Source of the DNA: Celeribacter baekdonensis B30
GTDB lineage: Bacteria > Pseudomonadota > Alphaproteobacteria > Rhodobacterales > Rhodobacteraceae
Assembly (NCBI RefSeq): GCF_000299875.1
Contig: NZ_AMRK01000017.1
Coordinates: 1-64,000 of the forward strand
Direction of reading: 5' to 3'
DNA: 64,000 nt
Below the pieces are notes generated by a model, which searched no databases, had not been told where the DNA came from, and saw nothing but the letters and a program-made list of their open reading frames with translations. Below, piece by piece: positions 24,665 through 33,350 of this stretch (its first letter is position 1; each line of letters starts with the position of its first letter). The position numbers and the translations under genes were made by a program.

Positions 24665-27652
24665 TTACCCCAGCGCCTCATCGCAACGCGCGCACACACC
24701 GGCGTGGCTGTGCGTGCCAACGTCAGGCAGGATTTTCCAGCAACGCTGACATTTCTCGCCCTCGGCCTTTTCAAACACAACCCCAATCCCTTCGACCTCG
24801 CCAAGGCGGAACGCCTCAGACGGGGCGGCATCTTGGGTCAATGTCAGCGCGGAGGTGATGCAAAGATCGGCAAAATCAATGGATTTGAGCGCTGACAACA
24901 CGCCCGCATCCTCGACATGCACGATGGGAGCCGCCTCCAAAGAGGCCCCGATCACCTTGTCCTGGCGTTGGATTTCCAAGGCGGCGGTGACGACACGGCG
25001 CGCTTTGCGGATGTCGGCCCATTTCGCTGCCAAATCACCGTCCAACCAGCCAGAGGTGGTTTCCGGGAAATCGACCATGTGCACGGAACTGTCCGCACCC
25101 GGGAAGCGCTCCAACCAGACCTCTTCCATGGTGAAGGTCAGGATCGGGGCAAGCCATGTGGTCAGGCGGTGATAGAGGATATCCAACACGGTGCGTGCAG
25201 CGCGGCGACGCGCGGTGTCGCCATCGCAATAAAGCGCATCTTTGCGAATGTCGAAATAGAAGGCCGAGAGATCGACCGTGGCAAAGTTGAACACCGCGGT
25301 CCAAACGCCGGAGAAATCAAACGTCCGGTAGCCTTCGCGCACGGTTTGATCGAGTTCCGCCAAACGGTGCAACACCCAACGTTCAAGCTCGGGCATATCC
25401 GCCACATCGACACGATCCGCCTCGGTGAAATCATTCAGCGAGCCCAACATATACCGCATGGTGTTGCGCAAACGGCGATAGCTGTCGGCCACACCTTTGA
25501 GGATTTCCGGCCCAATGCGTTGGTCCGCGGTGTAATCCGCCTGCGCCACCCAAAGCCGCAAAATATCGGCGCCGTATTGTTTGACGATGGTCTCCGGCAC
25601 GATGGTGTTGCCCAAGGATTTGGACATTTTCATGCCCTTCTCGTCCAAGGTAAACCCATGCGTCACAACATTTTTATAGGGCGCACGGCCCTTGGTGCCA
25701 CAGGCCTGCAACAAGGACGAATGGAACCACCCACGGTGTTGGTCGGTGCCCTCCATATAGACATCCGCGATGCCATCGGGTGTGCCGTCTTCGCGGTCGC
25801 GCAGCACGAACGCATGGGTGGACCCCGAGTCGAACCACACATCCAAGACGTCGAACACTTGGTCATAGGCGTCCGGGTCGGCGATGCCATCGAGCATCTT
25901 CTCCTTGAACCCATCCTCATACCAAACATCCGCGCCGTTTGCGTCGAACGCGGCTTTGATGCGGGCGTTCAGATCGGCGTTTTTCAACAAGAAATCGGGG
26001 TAGGTCGGCAGCGCACCTTTTCTGGTGAAACAGGTCAGCGGTACACCCCACGCGCGTTGACGCGAGAGCACCCAATCCGGGCGGCTTTCGATCATCGAAT
26101 AGAGCCGGTTGCGGCCGCTTACAGGCGTCCATTTGACCAGCTCGTCGATGGAGCGCAGCGCACGTTCGCGGATGGTGTCGCCATATTCGCCCATGCCATC
26201 GTCGAGTTTGCGATCCACAGCGGCAAACCATTGCGGCGTGTTGCGGAAGATGATCGGAGCCTTTGAGCGCCACGAATGTGGGTAGGAGTGGGTCACGCGC
26301 CCGCGCGCGATGATGCCACCCGCCTCAACGAGTTTCGCGATCACGGCCCCGTTGGCTTTGCCCTCTTTGCCCTTTTGATCGAACACGGTCAGCCCGGCGA
26401 AAAACGGCACATGCGGCAGGAACTCGGATTCTTCGCCCACGTTATGGGTCATCCGGTCGATCCAGTTGCGTTTGACGAAACAGTCGTAGTCGTCGGCACC
26501 ATGGCTCGGCGCGGTGTGCACGAACCCCGTACCGGCATCCGCCGTGACATGATCGCCGTCAATCATCGGGACCTCGTAGTCCCAAAAGCCGTCCGCGCCT
26601 TCGATCCCCGCGAAAGGATGCGCCAAGGTCAGCCCGCCAAGCTCTTCGGAGGTGACATCGCGCACACGGGTGAACTCGGTCACACGGGATTTGCCCAAAG
26701 CGTCCTCGGCCAAAGCATCAGCAAAGACATAAAGCTCGCCGGGGACGGTCCAGCTTTCGTCCTCAGTGGCTTCGACTTTGTAGAGCCCGTAGTTGATTTT
26801 GGGGTTATAGGCGACGGCCTTATTCGACGGGATGGTCCAAGGGGTCGTGGTCCAGATGACGACGCGGGCTTTTTCAAGATCACGTGCATGATCAGACTTC
26901 CCGCCGGACGAAATAATCGGCATATCGACACCGTCGTCCTCGATGAATTTCGCAACCGTGGGAGCAAACGTAACCTTAAACGGCACCCAAATCGTGTGTG
27001 ACTTGTGATCGTGATACTCGATCTCGGCCTCGGCCAGCGCGGTTTTTTCAACAGGCGACCACATCACGGGCTTGGAACCCTGATACAGCGTGCCATTCAT
27101 CAAGAATTTCATGAATTCGTCGGCGATCACCGCTTCGGCATGGAAATTCATTGTCAAATAGGGATCGTCCCAGTTGCCATAGACGCCCAGGCGTTTGAAT
27201 TCTTCGCGCTGGATGTTCACCCACTCATCGGCAAAGGCGCGGCATTCCTGACGGAAATCAATCACCGGAACGTCGTCTTTGTTTTTGCCCTTTTGGCGAT
27301 ATTTTTCCTCGATCTTCCATTCAATCGGCAGACCGTGACAATCCCAACCCGGCACATAGCGCGCGTCAAAGCCCATCATTTGATGCGAGCGCGTGATGAT
27401 GTCTTTGATGGTTTTGTTCAACGCATGGCCGATGTGCAAATGCCCGTTGGCATAGGGGGGGCCATCGTGGAGCACAAAAGAGGGGCGGCCCTCGGTTTTG
27501 CCCTTTTCACGCAGGCGTTGATAGAGGCCCATCTCCTCCCAGCGCGCCAACCAATCGGGTTCGCGTTTGGGCAAACCTGCGCGCATCGGAAAGTCGGTTT
27601 TAGGCAGATTGAGCGTGTCTTTATACTCGGGCGTGGTCGTCTCGGAACACAT
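24665..27652 (-). CDS. ileS: isoleucine--tRNA ligase
   Basis: Class I aminoacyl-tRNA synthetase of 995 residues, charging tRNA-Ile and editing valine. The HIGH signature is ANGHLHIGH (about residue 72), the KMSKS signature KMSKSLGN, and the CP1 editing domain lies between them. The C-terminal zinc finger is complete (CQRCWK ... CARCDEAL), placing it in the bacterial type with a C-terminal Zn site. ATG at 27652 has AAGGA at 8 bases. No T-box or other leader was recognised in the 277-base upstream gap. Confidence 0.97.
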   Translation of the reverse strand: MCSETTTPEYKDTLNLPKTDFPMRAGLPKREPDWLARWEEMGLYQRLREKGKTEGRPSFVLHDGPPYANGHLHIGHALNKTIKDIITRSHQMMGFDARYVPGWDCHGLPIEWKIEEKYRQKGKNKDDVPVIDFRQECRAFADEWVNIQREEFKRLGVYGNWDDPYLTMNFHAEAVIADEFMKFLMNGTLYQGSKPVMWSPVEKTALAEAEIEYHDHKSHTIWVPFKVTFAPTVAKFIEDDGVDMPIISSGGKSDHARDLEKARVVIWTTTPWTIPSNKAVAYNPKINYGLYKVEATEDESWTVPGELYVFADALAEDALGKSRVTEFTRVRDVTSEELGGLTLAHPFAGIEGADGFWDYEVPMIDGDHVTADAGTGFVHTAPSHGADDYDCFVKRNWIDRMTHNVGEESEFLPHVPFFAGLTVFDQKGKEGKANGAVIAKLVEAGGIIARGRVTHSYPHSWRSKAPIIFRNTPQWFAAVDRKLDDGMGEYGDTIRERALRSIDELVKWTPVSGRNRLYSMIESRPDWVLSRQRAWGVPLTCFTRKGALPTYPDFLLKNADLNARIKAAFDANGADVWYEDGFKEKMLDGIADPDAYDQVFDVLDVWFDSGSTHAFVLRDREDGTPDGIADVYMEGTDQHRGWFHSSLLQACGTKGRAPYKNVVTHGFTLDEKGMKMSKSLGNTIVPETIVKQYGADILRLWVAQADYTADQRIGPEILKGVADSYRRLRNTMRYMLGSLNDFTEADRVDVADMPELERWVLHRLAELDQTVREGYRTFDFSGVWTAVFNFATVDLSAFYFDIRKDALYCDGDTARRRAARTVLDILYHRLTTWLAPILTFTMEEVWLERFPGADSSVHMVDFPETTSGWLDGDLAAKWADIRKARRVVTAALEIQRQDKVIGASLEAAPIVHVEDAGVLSALKSIDFADLCITSALTLTQDAAPSEAFRLGEVEGIGVVFEKAEGEKCQRCWKILPDVGTHSHAGVCARCDEALG

Positions 27653-27929
27653 ATCAGAAGTCCTTGGGGAATGGCATGGATCATTGGGATCATTGGGGCG
27701 ATCGAAGGGCGGCGCGGGTCACCATACGCCTTGTCCCGGCGGCTCAGTGGATCAGAGCGCCGGGCTGCTAATTCGAATAATCAGGGCAGCCATGAATGTC
27801 ATATCCGCCTTATAGGCGGGGGGCGGCGCTTGGGCAAGCACACTTGCCTGCGCCTTTGCCGCATTGCAGCCCGCGCCAAACCCGCGCAAGATCGACAGGC
27901 TTACACTCAGAGGTTCCACAGAGGCTCCC

Positions 27930-28349
27930 ATGTCCGAAACACGCTCCGCCCTGCCCCCGAAATTCGATATCTCGCATGACGACATGGACCGCGTTTTGGC
28001 CCGGTTTTACGCCAATGTGCGCCGCCACCCCGAACTGGGTGCAGTGTTTGGTGCACATGTCAAAGACTGGCCCGCACATGAGGAAAAAATCGGACGCTTT
28101 TGGCGCAACGCGATTCTGCATGAGCGGCAATATGACGGCTTTCCTCAGCGGGTGCATCTGATGGCTCCCGAGGTGAAAGAACATCATTTCGCCCTCTGGC
28201 TCGGCCTGTTTGACGACGCACTCACCGCAGAACTCGACGCAGAAACAGCGGCGAAATGGTCAGAAATTGCCCACCGCATCGGTCGGGCGTTTCGCATGGG
28301 GATTGCACAACGCGACCAACCCCAAGACGCGCCGCCCAAGCTCTTTTAA
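27930..28349 (+). CDS. group III truncated haemoglobin
   Basis: Haem protein of 139 residues of the 2-over-2 globin fold (group III, trHbP/ctb type). Segments typical of the group: RFYANVRRHPELGAVF, GRFWRNAILHERQYDG and the proximal His region VKEHHFALWLGLFDDAL. It probably binds O2 or NO in the cytoplasm; the physiological role of the group is not settled. ATG at 27930 has GAGG at 5 bases; the frame is open 22 codons further up without support. It is divergent from ileS. Confidence 0.9.
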   Translation: MSETRSALPPKFDISHDDMDRVLARFYANVRRHPELGAVFGAHVKDWPAHEEKIGRFWRNAILHERQYDGFPQRVHLMAPEVKEHHFALWLGLFDDALTAELDAETAAKWSEIAHRIGRAFRMGIAQRDQPQDAPPKLF

Positions 28350-28426
28350 TAAAACCGTTTTAAAACGGACCCATATCCGCCATATCGCGTTGAACCAAAG
28401 CAAAACGACGGACCCCAGCGGTGACC

Positions 28427-29617
28427 ATGCCCCAAACCACCCCCCTCACCATTGCCATTGCAGGCGCAGGCATCGGCGGGCTGGCCGCTGCATCCTTGCT
28501 GGCCGATCAGGGTCATCACGTGACACTATTCGACCAATTCGACACGCCGCGCTCTGTTGGCTCTGGCCTTGTGATCCAACCTGTCGGACGGCGGGTTTTG
28601 GATGCGGTGGGCGCGGGCGGCACGGCGCGCGCTCTGGGTCATAACATTCAACGGATGCTGGGACGCGAGACCCAAAGTGGCAGACGCGTTTTGGACGTCA
28701 GTTACGGCTCAAGTTACGGTTTGGCGATCCACCGCGCTGCTTTGTTTCATAGCCTGATGGAAGCGGTTCAGACCCGCACTGTGACGCTTATGTCCGCGCA
28801 TAAGGTCACGGGCCGCGAAGGGTCCTATCTGACATTCGAGGCCGGTGTGCGCAGAGGTCCGTTTGATCTGATCATTGATGCCAGCGGCGCGAATTCTGTG
28901 CTCAGCCCGATCAAAACCCGCCCCCTGCCCTATGGCGCGATTTGGACCACCGTGGACTGGCCGAACACGAGTCTGCCGACCACGGAGCTGTCTCAACGCT
29001 ACCGCCGCGCCAACCGGATGATCGGCGTCATGCCAATCGGGACGCTCCCCGGTGAAACCAGCCAAAAAGCGGCGCTGTTTTGGTCGCTGCCGCGCGAAGG
29101 CTATGCAGACTGGCAAGACCGCGGCCTTGCGCGCTGGAGATCGGAGGCCTTGGCGCTTTGGCCCGATCTCGCCCCCTTCATGGATCAAATCACTGCGCCC
29201 GAGCAAATGGTCATGGCGCGCTACACCCATGGCACTTTGCGCAAACCTTTTGGCGACGGCATCGCCCATATCGGCGACGCCGCCCACCGCGCCTCACCGC
29301 AATTGGGCCAAGGGGCCAATATGGCACTTTTGGATGCCTGGGCCTTGGCGCAAGCGATCCGGTATTTCCCGCTGGACACCGCCCTGCCCGCCTACGCCCG
29401 CGCCCGCCGCGCCCATGTGTTCGCTTATCAATCCATGTCGGCGGCGTTCACGCCACAGTACCAATCCGACAGCCGGATTTTGCCCTTTGTCCGTGACCGA
29501 ATTTTGTTCCCACTTTCGATCCTCCCACCCGCTAAACAGCTTTTGACCGCTCTGGTCAAAGGCTCACTCCTGCCACCCTTGGGCTATCTCACACCGCAGG
29601 ATCACTCCGACGTCTGA
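28427..29617 (+). CDS. FAD-dependent monooxygenase/oxidoreductase
   Basis: Flavoprotein of about 396 residues of the p-hydroxybenzoate hydroxylase type. The Rossmann motif GAGIGGLAAASLLADQGHHV lies at the N-terminus, a D-G-like region follows (DLIIDASGANSVL), and the second FAD motif is GDAAHRASPQLGQGANMALLDA. It would hydroxylate or oxidise an unknown substrate with NAD(P)H and O2. The start is either ATG 28427 or GTG 28421. Its last 16 bases overlap the converging YcjF gene. It has no operon partner that indicates a substrate. Confidence 0.85.
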   Translation: MPQTTPLTIAIAGAGIGGLAAASLLADQGHHVTLFDQFDTPRSVGSGLVIQPVGRRVLDAVGAGGTARALGHNIQRMLGRETQSGRRVLDVSYGSSYGLAIHRAALFHSLMEAVQTRTVTLMSAHKVTGREGSYLTFEAGVRRGPFDLIIDASGANSVLSPIKTRPLPYGAIWTTVDWPNTSLPTTELSQRYRRANRMIGVMPIGTLPGETSQKAALFWSLPREGYADWQDRGLARWRSEALALWPDLAPFMDQITAPEQMVMARYTHGTLRKPFGDGIAHIGDAAHRASPQLGQGANMALLDAWALAQAIRYFPLDTALPAYARARRAHVFAYQSMSAAFTPQYQSDSRILPFVRDRILFPLSILPPAKQLLTALVKGSLLPPLGYLTPQDHSDV

Positions 29618-30627
29618 CCCTTATCAAACAACCCGGTCAAAGCCCGTTTCACTGTGCCGGAGACAGAGGGTTTGGTGCCTTTGGTGAACGGCAGCGGGCG
29701 ACAGACCTCGATCGCGGCAACGCCGACGCGGGCGGTCAGCGCGCCGTTGACCACGCCCTCGCCAAAGCGGCGCGAGACTTTCGACAACACGCCGCCCCCC
29801 GCCATGGTGCCGATCAAATCGTCGCCCACGGCCACGGCACCGGTCGCAACCAAATGGGTCAAAACGGATTTCGTCACCCGCCATGAGCCCAAGGTGCCCG
29901 AGCGACCGCCATAAATCTCCGCGATCCGCCGGATCATCCGCAGGTTCGAAGTCAGCGCGGCAAAGACATCGGCCAGCGCGAGCGGCACAAGCGCCGTGAC
30001 GGTCGCCACTTGGCGCGCCGCGGCTTCGACCTCGCGACGTGCGGCGGCATCCAAAGGCGAAAGGAGTTCAACCTCCGCCAAGCCCAAAAGCCCATCTGCG
30101 TCAAAGACTTCGCCTTTGCGTTCATTAAACCGATCCTTGCCCCAATTGATCTCGGGTCGATGAGCATAGAGGGTCAAAAGCCGATCCGTGACCGCCTTTG
30201 CACCGTGTAAATCCCCACGCGTCGCAGCCTCTGCGGCGGCTTTATGCAGCGTATCGATGCGTTTGAGCCGGGCAAACGCGGCCAGTTCTTTCAACGCGAT
30301 CGCGGCCAAGACCGCCACAAACGCCCCGGTCAACGCCAAGGCGACATAGCCTAAAATTGCGTTGCGTTCGATCAGGCGCAGAATGAAATCATAGGCGGCG
30401 AACGAGATCACAAAGGTGAACAGCGCCGTGAACAACCGCCAAAACCACCGCGCCAAAGCCGAAGGGCGGCGCGTGGCCAAAACGGCCATCCGCTCCATCG
30501 CGGCCGGGCGCGCAAGTGGCGCGAGGTCCGGCACCGGATCGGCGGTGGACGGCGTTTGCACGGGCGCTTCGTCAATCTCGATCATGACCGGGCCTTTGCG
30601 CGAATGTGAGGCGGGGGCCTCTGTCAT
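29602..30627 (-). CDS. ycjF: YcjF family membrane protein (TIGR01620/UPF0283)
   Basis: Membrane protein of 341 residues. An N-terminal soluble stretch is followed by two membrane segments (about 70-92 and 100-118, LGYVALALTGAFVAVLAA) and a C-terminal DUF697-type domain with a TGAVAVGDDLIGTMAGGG segment. The ycjX-ycjF pair is widely conserved and induced by stress in E. coli; function is not established. The start overlaps the YcjX stop codon (ATGA), showing coupling. Confidence 0.9.
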   Translation of the reverse strand: MTEAPASHSRKGPVMIEIDEAPVQTPSTADPVPDLAPLARPAAMERMAVLATRRPSALARWFWRLFTALFTFVISFAAYDFILRLIERNAILGYVALALTGAFVAVLAAIALKELAAFARLKRIDTLHKAAAEAATRGDLHGAKAVTDRLLTLYAHRPEINWGKDRFNERKGEVFDADGLLGLAEVELLSPLDAAARREVEAAARQVATVTALVPLALADVFAALTSNLRMIRRIAEIYGGRSGTLGSWRVTKSVLTHLVATGAVAVGDDLIGTMAGGGVLSKVSRRFGEGVVNGALTARVGVAAIEVCRPLPFTKGTKPSVSGTVKRALTGLFDKGQTSE

Positions 30628-32027
30628 AACTTGTCTCCAATCAAGAAATCAGCGGCGCGATCAAGCCGGATATGCGGCGGCCCCTCGCCGGGGCGCAGGG
30701 TCAGACGCGCGGGTTGAAACCGCATGATTTCATACTCGCCGTCCAACCAATTTTGCGCCCCTTGGCGCGCAGGGGCGAGGATATGGCTTGGGTCTTCGGG
30801 CAATTCACCGGGATAAAACGCCGCCTGTTTGCCGCTTTCCGTCAGGCCCCGCACACAGTCCAAAGGCTTGCCCTCATGGGTCACGGTTTCCTCAACCGTG
30901 GCGCGCAAAGCGGCAATGGACATGGCCATCGTGCCGGCCCCGGCATAATCCGCCCGGTCGCGGGCATCGCGCACCAGCGCCTCCATGATCGCGGTCAGAC
31001 GCGGGTGTTGCGCATGGTGGATGTGATCGGCTTTTGTGGCAGCAAACAGGATTCTACTGACCCGTTTTTGCCCCAGAAGCGACAGAATGCGCCCAACCCG
31101 ACCGGGACGAAACGCGGCCAGAATATCCGCCAGTGTCCGGCGCAGGTCTTCGACCGCTTTCGGGCCAGAATGGATCGCGCCCAAAGCATCGACCAAAACG
31201 ATCTGACGATCAATTTTGGCGAAATGGTCGCGAAAAAACGGTTTCACCACCTCGCGTTTATAGGCCTCATAGCGGCGCTCAAACTCCCGTGCCATGGACC
31301 CGCGCGGGGCCTCACCCGCAGGCAGCGGGGCAAAGGTCAAAACCGGTGACCCATCCAATTCACCGGGCAATAAAAACCGCCCCGGCGTGCAATCGGAATA
31401 CCCCGCCGCGCGCGCCGCCTGCAGATAGGCGGTGAAACTTTGGGCCAGTTTTTTGGCCTCCGGCTCCGCGTGTTTGGTGGTCGCATCAAACGCCGCCAAG
31501 GCCTCGGTAAACCCCGCCCCCTCAGGACGGGTGGTGGCGGCGGTCAACGCCTCGGCGGACCACTCGGCAAAGCTCTTTTCCATCAGACCCAGATCCAAAA
31601 GCCACTCGCCGGGATAATCGACAATATCGAGATGCACGGTGCGTGGGCCAGACAGAGAGCCCAAAATCCCGGTCGGGCGCACTTTGAACGACAGGCGCAG
31701 CTCGGAGATGGCACGGGTACTTTCGGGCCACTGCGGCGCAGGCGCCGTGAGGGCGGCAAGATGGGTTTCATAATCAAACCGCGGCACGGTGTCGTCGGGT
31801 TGCGGTTGCAAATAAGCGGCGGTGATCGCGGTGCCCGGACCGAATTGCGGCATCCGGCCCCGGTCCAAAAGATTGGCGACGAGCGAGGTGATGAACACCG
31901 TCTTGCCCGCCCGCGACAGGCCGGTGACACCCAACCGCACCACGGGCTCAAACAGCGCCTCATGAACGCCGTCCTGGACCGTTTCAACGCCCCGGAAAAC
32001 CCTGTCTGCAATATCGTTCAGGATCAA
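30624..32027 (-). CDS. ycjX: YcjX family P-loop protein (DUF463)
   Basis: Nucleotide-binding protein of 467 residues with Walker A GLSRAGKT near residue 40 and a Walker-B-like region IVLVDALGAIHSG. Family members are Ras-like GTPases of unknown cellular role, encoded with YcjF. The first codon appears to be TTG at 32027, preceded by GAAGGGGCGGGA; no in-frame ATG is available near the family N-terminus. A purine-poor gap separates it from divergent truA. Confidence 0.9.
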   Translation of the reverse strand: MILNDIADRVFRGVETVQDGVHEALFEPVVRLGVTGLSRAGKTVFITSLVANLLDRGRMPQFGPGTAITAAYLQPQPDDTVPRFDYETHLAALTAPAPQWPESTRAISELRLSFKVRPTGILGSLSGPRTVHLDIVDYPGEWLLDLGLMEKSFAEWSAEALTAATTRPEGAGFTEALAAFDATTKHAEPEAKKLAQSFTAYLQAARAAGYSDCTPGRFLLPGELDGSPVLTFAPLPAGEAPRGSMAREFERRYEAYKREVVKPFFRDHFAKIDRQIVLVDALGAIHSGPKAVEDLRRTLADILAAFRPGRVGRILSLLGQKRVSRILFAATKADHIHHAQHPRLTAIMEALVRDARDRADYAGAGTMAMSIAALRATVEETVTHEGKPLDCVRGLTESGKQAAFYPGELPEDPSHILAPARQGAQNWLDGEYEIMRFQPARLTLRPGEGPPHIRLDRAADFLIGDKL

Positions 32028-32133
32028 ATCCCGCCCCTTCTCATATGTTTATGGCTTTAAGATAAGCACGAGAGGGCGGGGTTAAAAGGGAGAAAGGCTG
32101 GACGGCTTCCCCGTGCCGGGGTAAACGCGCGTT

Positions 32134-32919
32134 ATGCCCAGATATGCCCTCTTGATCGAATACAACGGCGCGCCTTTTTCCGGTTGGCAACGTCAAAAGC
32201 AACACCCCTCGGTTCAGCAGGCGGTGGAAGAGGCGTTGCGCAAACTGGAACCCGACTGCCCGGGGATCGGCGCGGCGGGGCGCACGGATGCGGGGGTGCA
32301 TGCCTCCGGTCAGGTGGCGCATTGCGATATGACAAAGGAGTGGGACCCGTTCCGGTTAAGTGAGGCGCTCAATCATCACCTCAAACCCGCGCCCGTGGCG
32401 ATTTTACACGCAGCCCGTGTTGCGGATGACTGGCACGCAAGGTTTTCGGCCCATGAGCGGCGCTACATGTTTCGGCTGATTTCCCGGCGCGCGCCCTTGG
32501 TGCATGAGGCGGGTAAGGCGTGGCATATCAACCATCCGCTCGACCGCGACAGGATGCAAGCGGGGGCGGATCGCCTGATTGGCCTGCATGATTTCACCAC
32601 CTTTCGCTCGACCATGTGCCAAGCCGACAGTCCTGTGAAAACATTGGATGAATTTCGGATCGAAGCGCACGCCATCCCCTATGGGACCGAGTATCGGTTT
32701 TACCTGCGGGCGCGCTCGTTTTTGCACAACCAAGTCCGGTCTTTTGTCGGGACCTTGGAGCGCGTTGGCGCGGGATCGTGGACGCCTCAGGATGTCACGA
32801 CGGCGCTTGAGGCCTGTGATCGCGCGGCCTGTGGGCCGGTCTGTCCGCCGCAGGGATTGTATCTGATGGGTGTCGGTTACGCGGATGATCCGTTTGCATC
32901 CTCCGCTACGCCCACCTAA
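32134..32919 (+). CDS. truA: tRNA pseudouridine(38-40) synthase
   Basis: Isomerises uridines 38-40 in the anticodon arm of tRNAs. The 261-residue protein begins with the family pattern [18 protein letters not shown] and carries the catalytic Asp in GRTDAGVHA (D52). The C-terminal domain [15 protein letters not shown] is typical. It is divergent from ycjX. Confidence 0.96.
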   Translation: MPRYALLIEYNGAPFSGWQRQKQHPSVQQAVEEALRKLEPDCPGIGAAGRTDAGVHASGQVAHCDMTKEWDPFRLSEALNHHLKPAPVAILHAARVADDWHARFSAHERRYMFRLISRRAPLVHEAGKAWHINHPLDRDRMQAGADRLIGLHDFTTFRSTMCQADSPVKTLDEFRIEAHAIPYGTEYRFYLRARSFLHNQVRSFVGTLERVGAGSWTPQDVTTALEACDRAACGPVCPPQGLYLMGVGYADDPFASSATPT

Positions 32920-33006
32920 GCGACGTCGAAAAGCCGCCCCAAGCCTGCCCCATTTCGGCCCGATTCACCTGTCAGCAAATGTCGTGTCGTATAAAGGAGC
33001 CTTGTC

Positions 33007-33156
33007 ATGGACCTCACCGCCATCACATTTGATCAGTTGGCTTTGGCCATCATGACCACAATCGCAATCCGCGAAGTAATGATCGTGGCATTGCCGGACC
33101 GGATTGCAGGACCGGGTGGCTGGTTGATCGACACGCTCATCAGCGACCGTGTTTAA
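33007..33156 (+). CDS. small protein of 49 residues, unknown function
   Basis: A 49-codon frame starting MDLTAITFDQLALAIMTT has a strong ribosome binding site (AAAGGAG at 7 bases) and codon use like its neighbours. The protein has a moderately hydrophobic helix in the first half and ends LISDRV. It could be a small membrane-associated peptide. It sits after truA and is followed by a weak hairpin at 33203-33227. I do not recognise it. Confidence 0.55.
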   Translation: MDLTAITFDQLALAIMTTIAIREVMIVALPDRIAGPGGWLIDTLISDRV

Positions 33157-33189
33157 GGCAAAGTATCCTCAAAATGGGGCCAAATTTAC

Positions 33190-33202
33190 CGAAACTGTTT
33201 CG
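33190..33202. promoter_or_regulatory. palindrome upstream of the sugar phosphorylase, possible operator
   Basis: CGAAACTGTTTCG is a perfect 6+1+6 palindrome about 150 bases before the phosphorylase start. Its half-site looks like those of LacI-family sugar regulators (GAAAC/GTTTC), though those usually have a central CG. No regulator gene is adjacent. Operator function is inference. Confidence 0.35.
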
Positions 33203-33227
33203 TTCGCCGTATTTTTAGGCGAATTTT
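33203..33227 (+). terminator. weak hairpin with T-run, possible terminator
   Basis: TTCGCC (33203-33208) pairs with GGCGAA (33218-33223) and TTTT follows. It may end the transcript of the 49-residue gene. Confidence 0.4.
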
Positions 33228-33350
33228 CAACATCCCCACGCAAAGTGCTCCGTTTTTGCTCAGGAAACTGTCGCTTTGGCCTCTGCTGCATTGAACCTGT
33301 GCAAGTGGTTTGATCTACCCCAAGGAAAGCAATCAGAGAAGGGGACGCCC

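Noticed and set aside
24917-26266. Plus-strand frame of 449 codons opposite ileS
   Set aside because: It is antisense to a clearly real synthetase and shows no domain.
27653-27929. T-box or other riboswitch upstream of ileS
   Set aside because: No T-box sequence, specifier hairpin or antiterminator was seen, and these are not typical of alphaproteobacteria.
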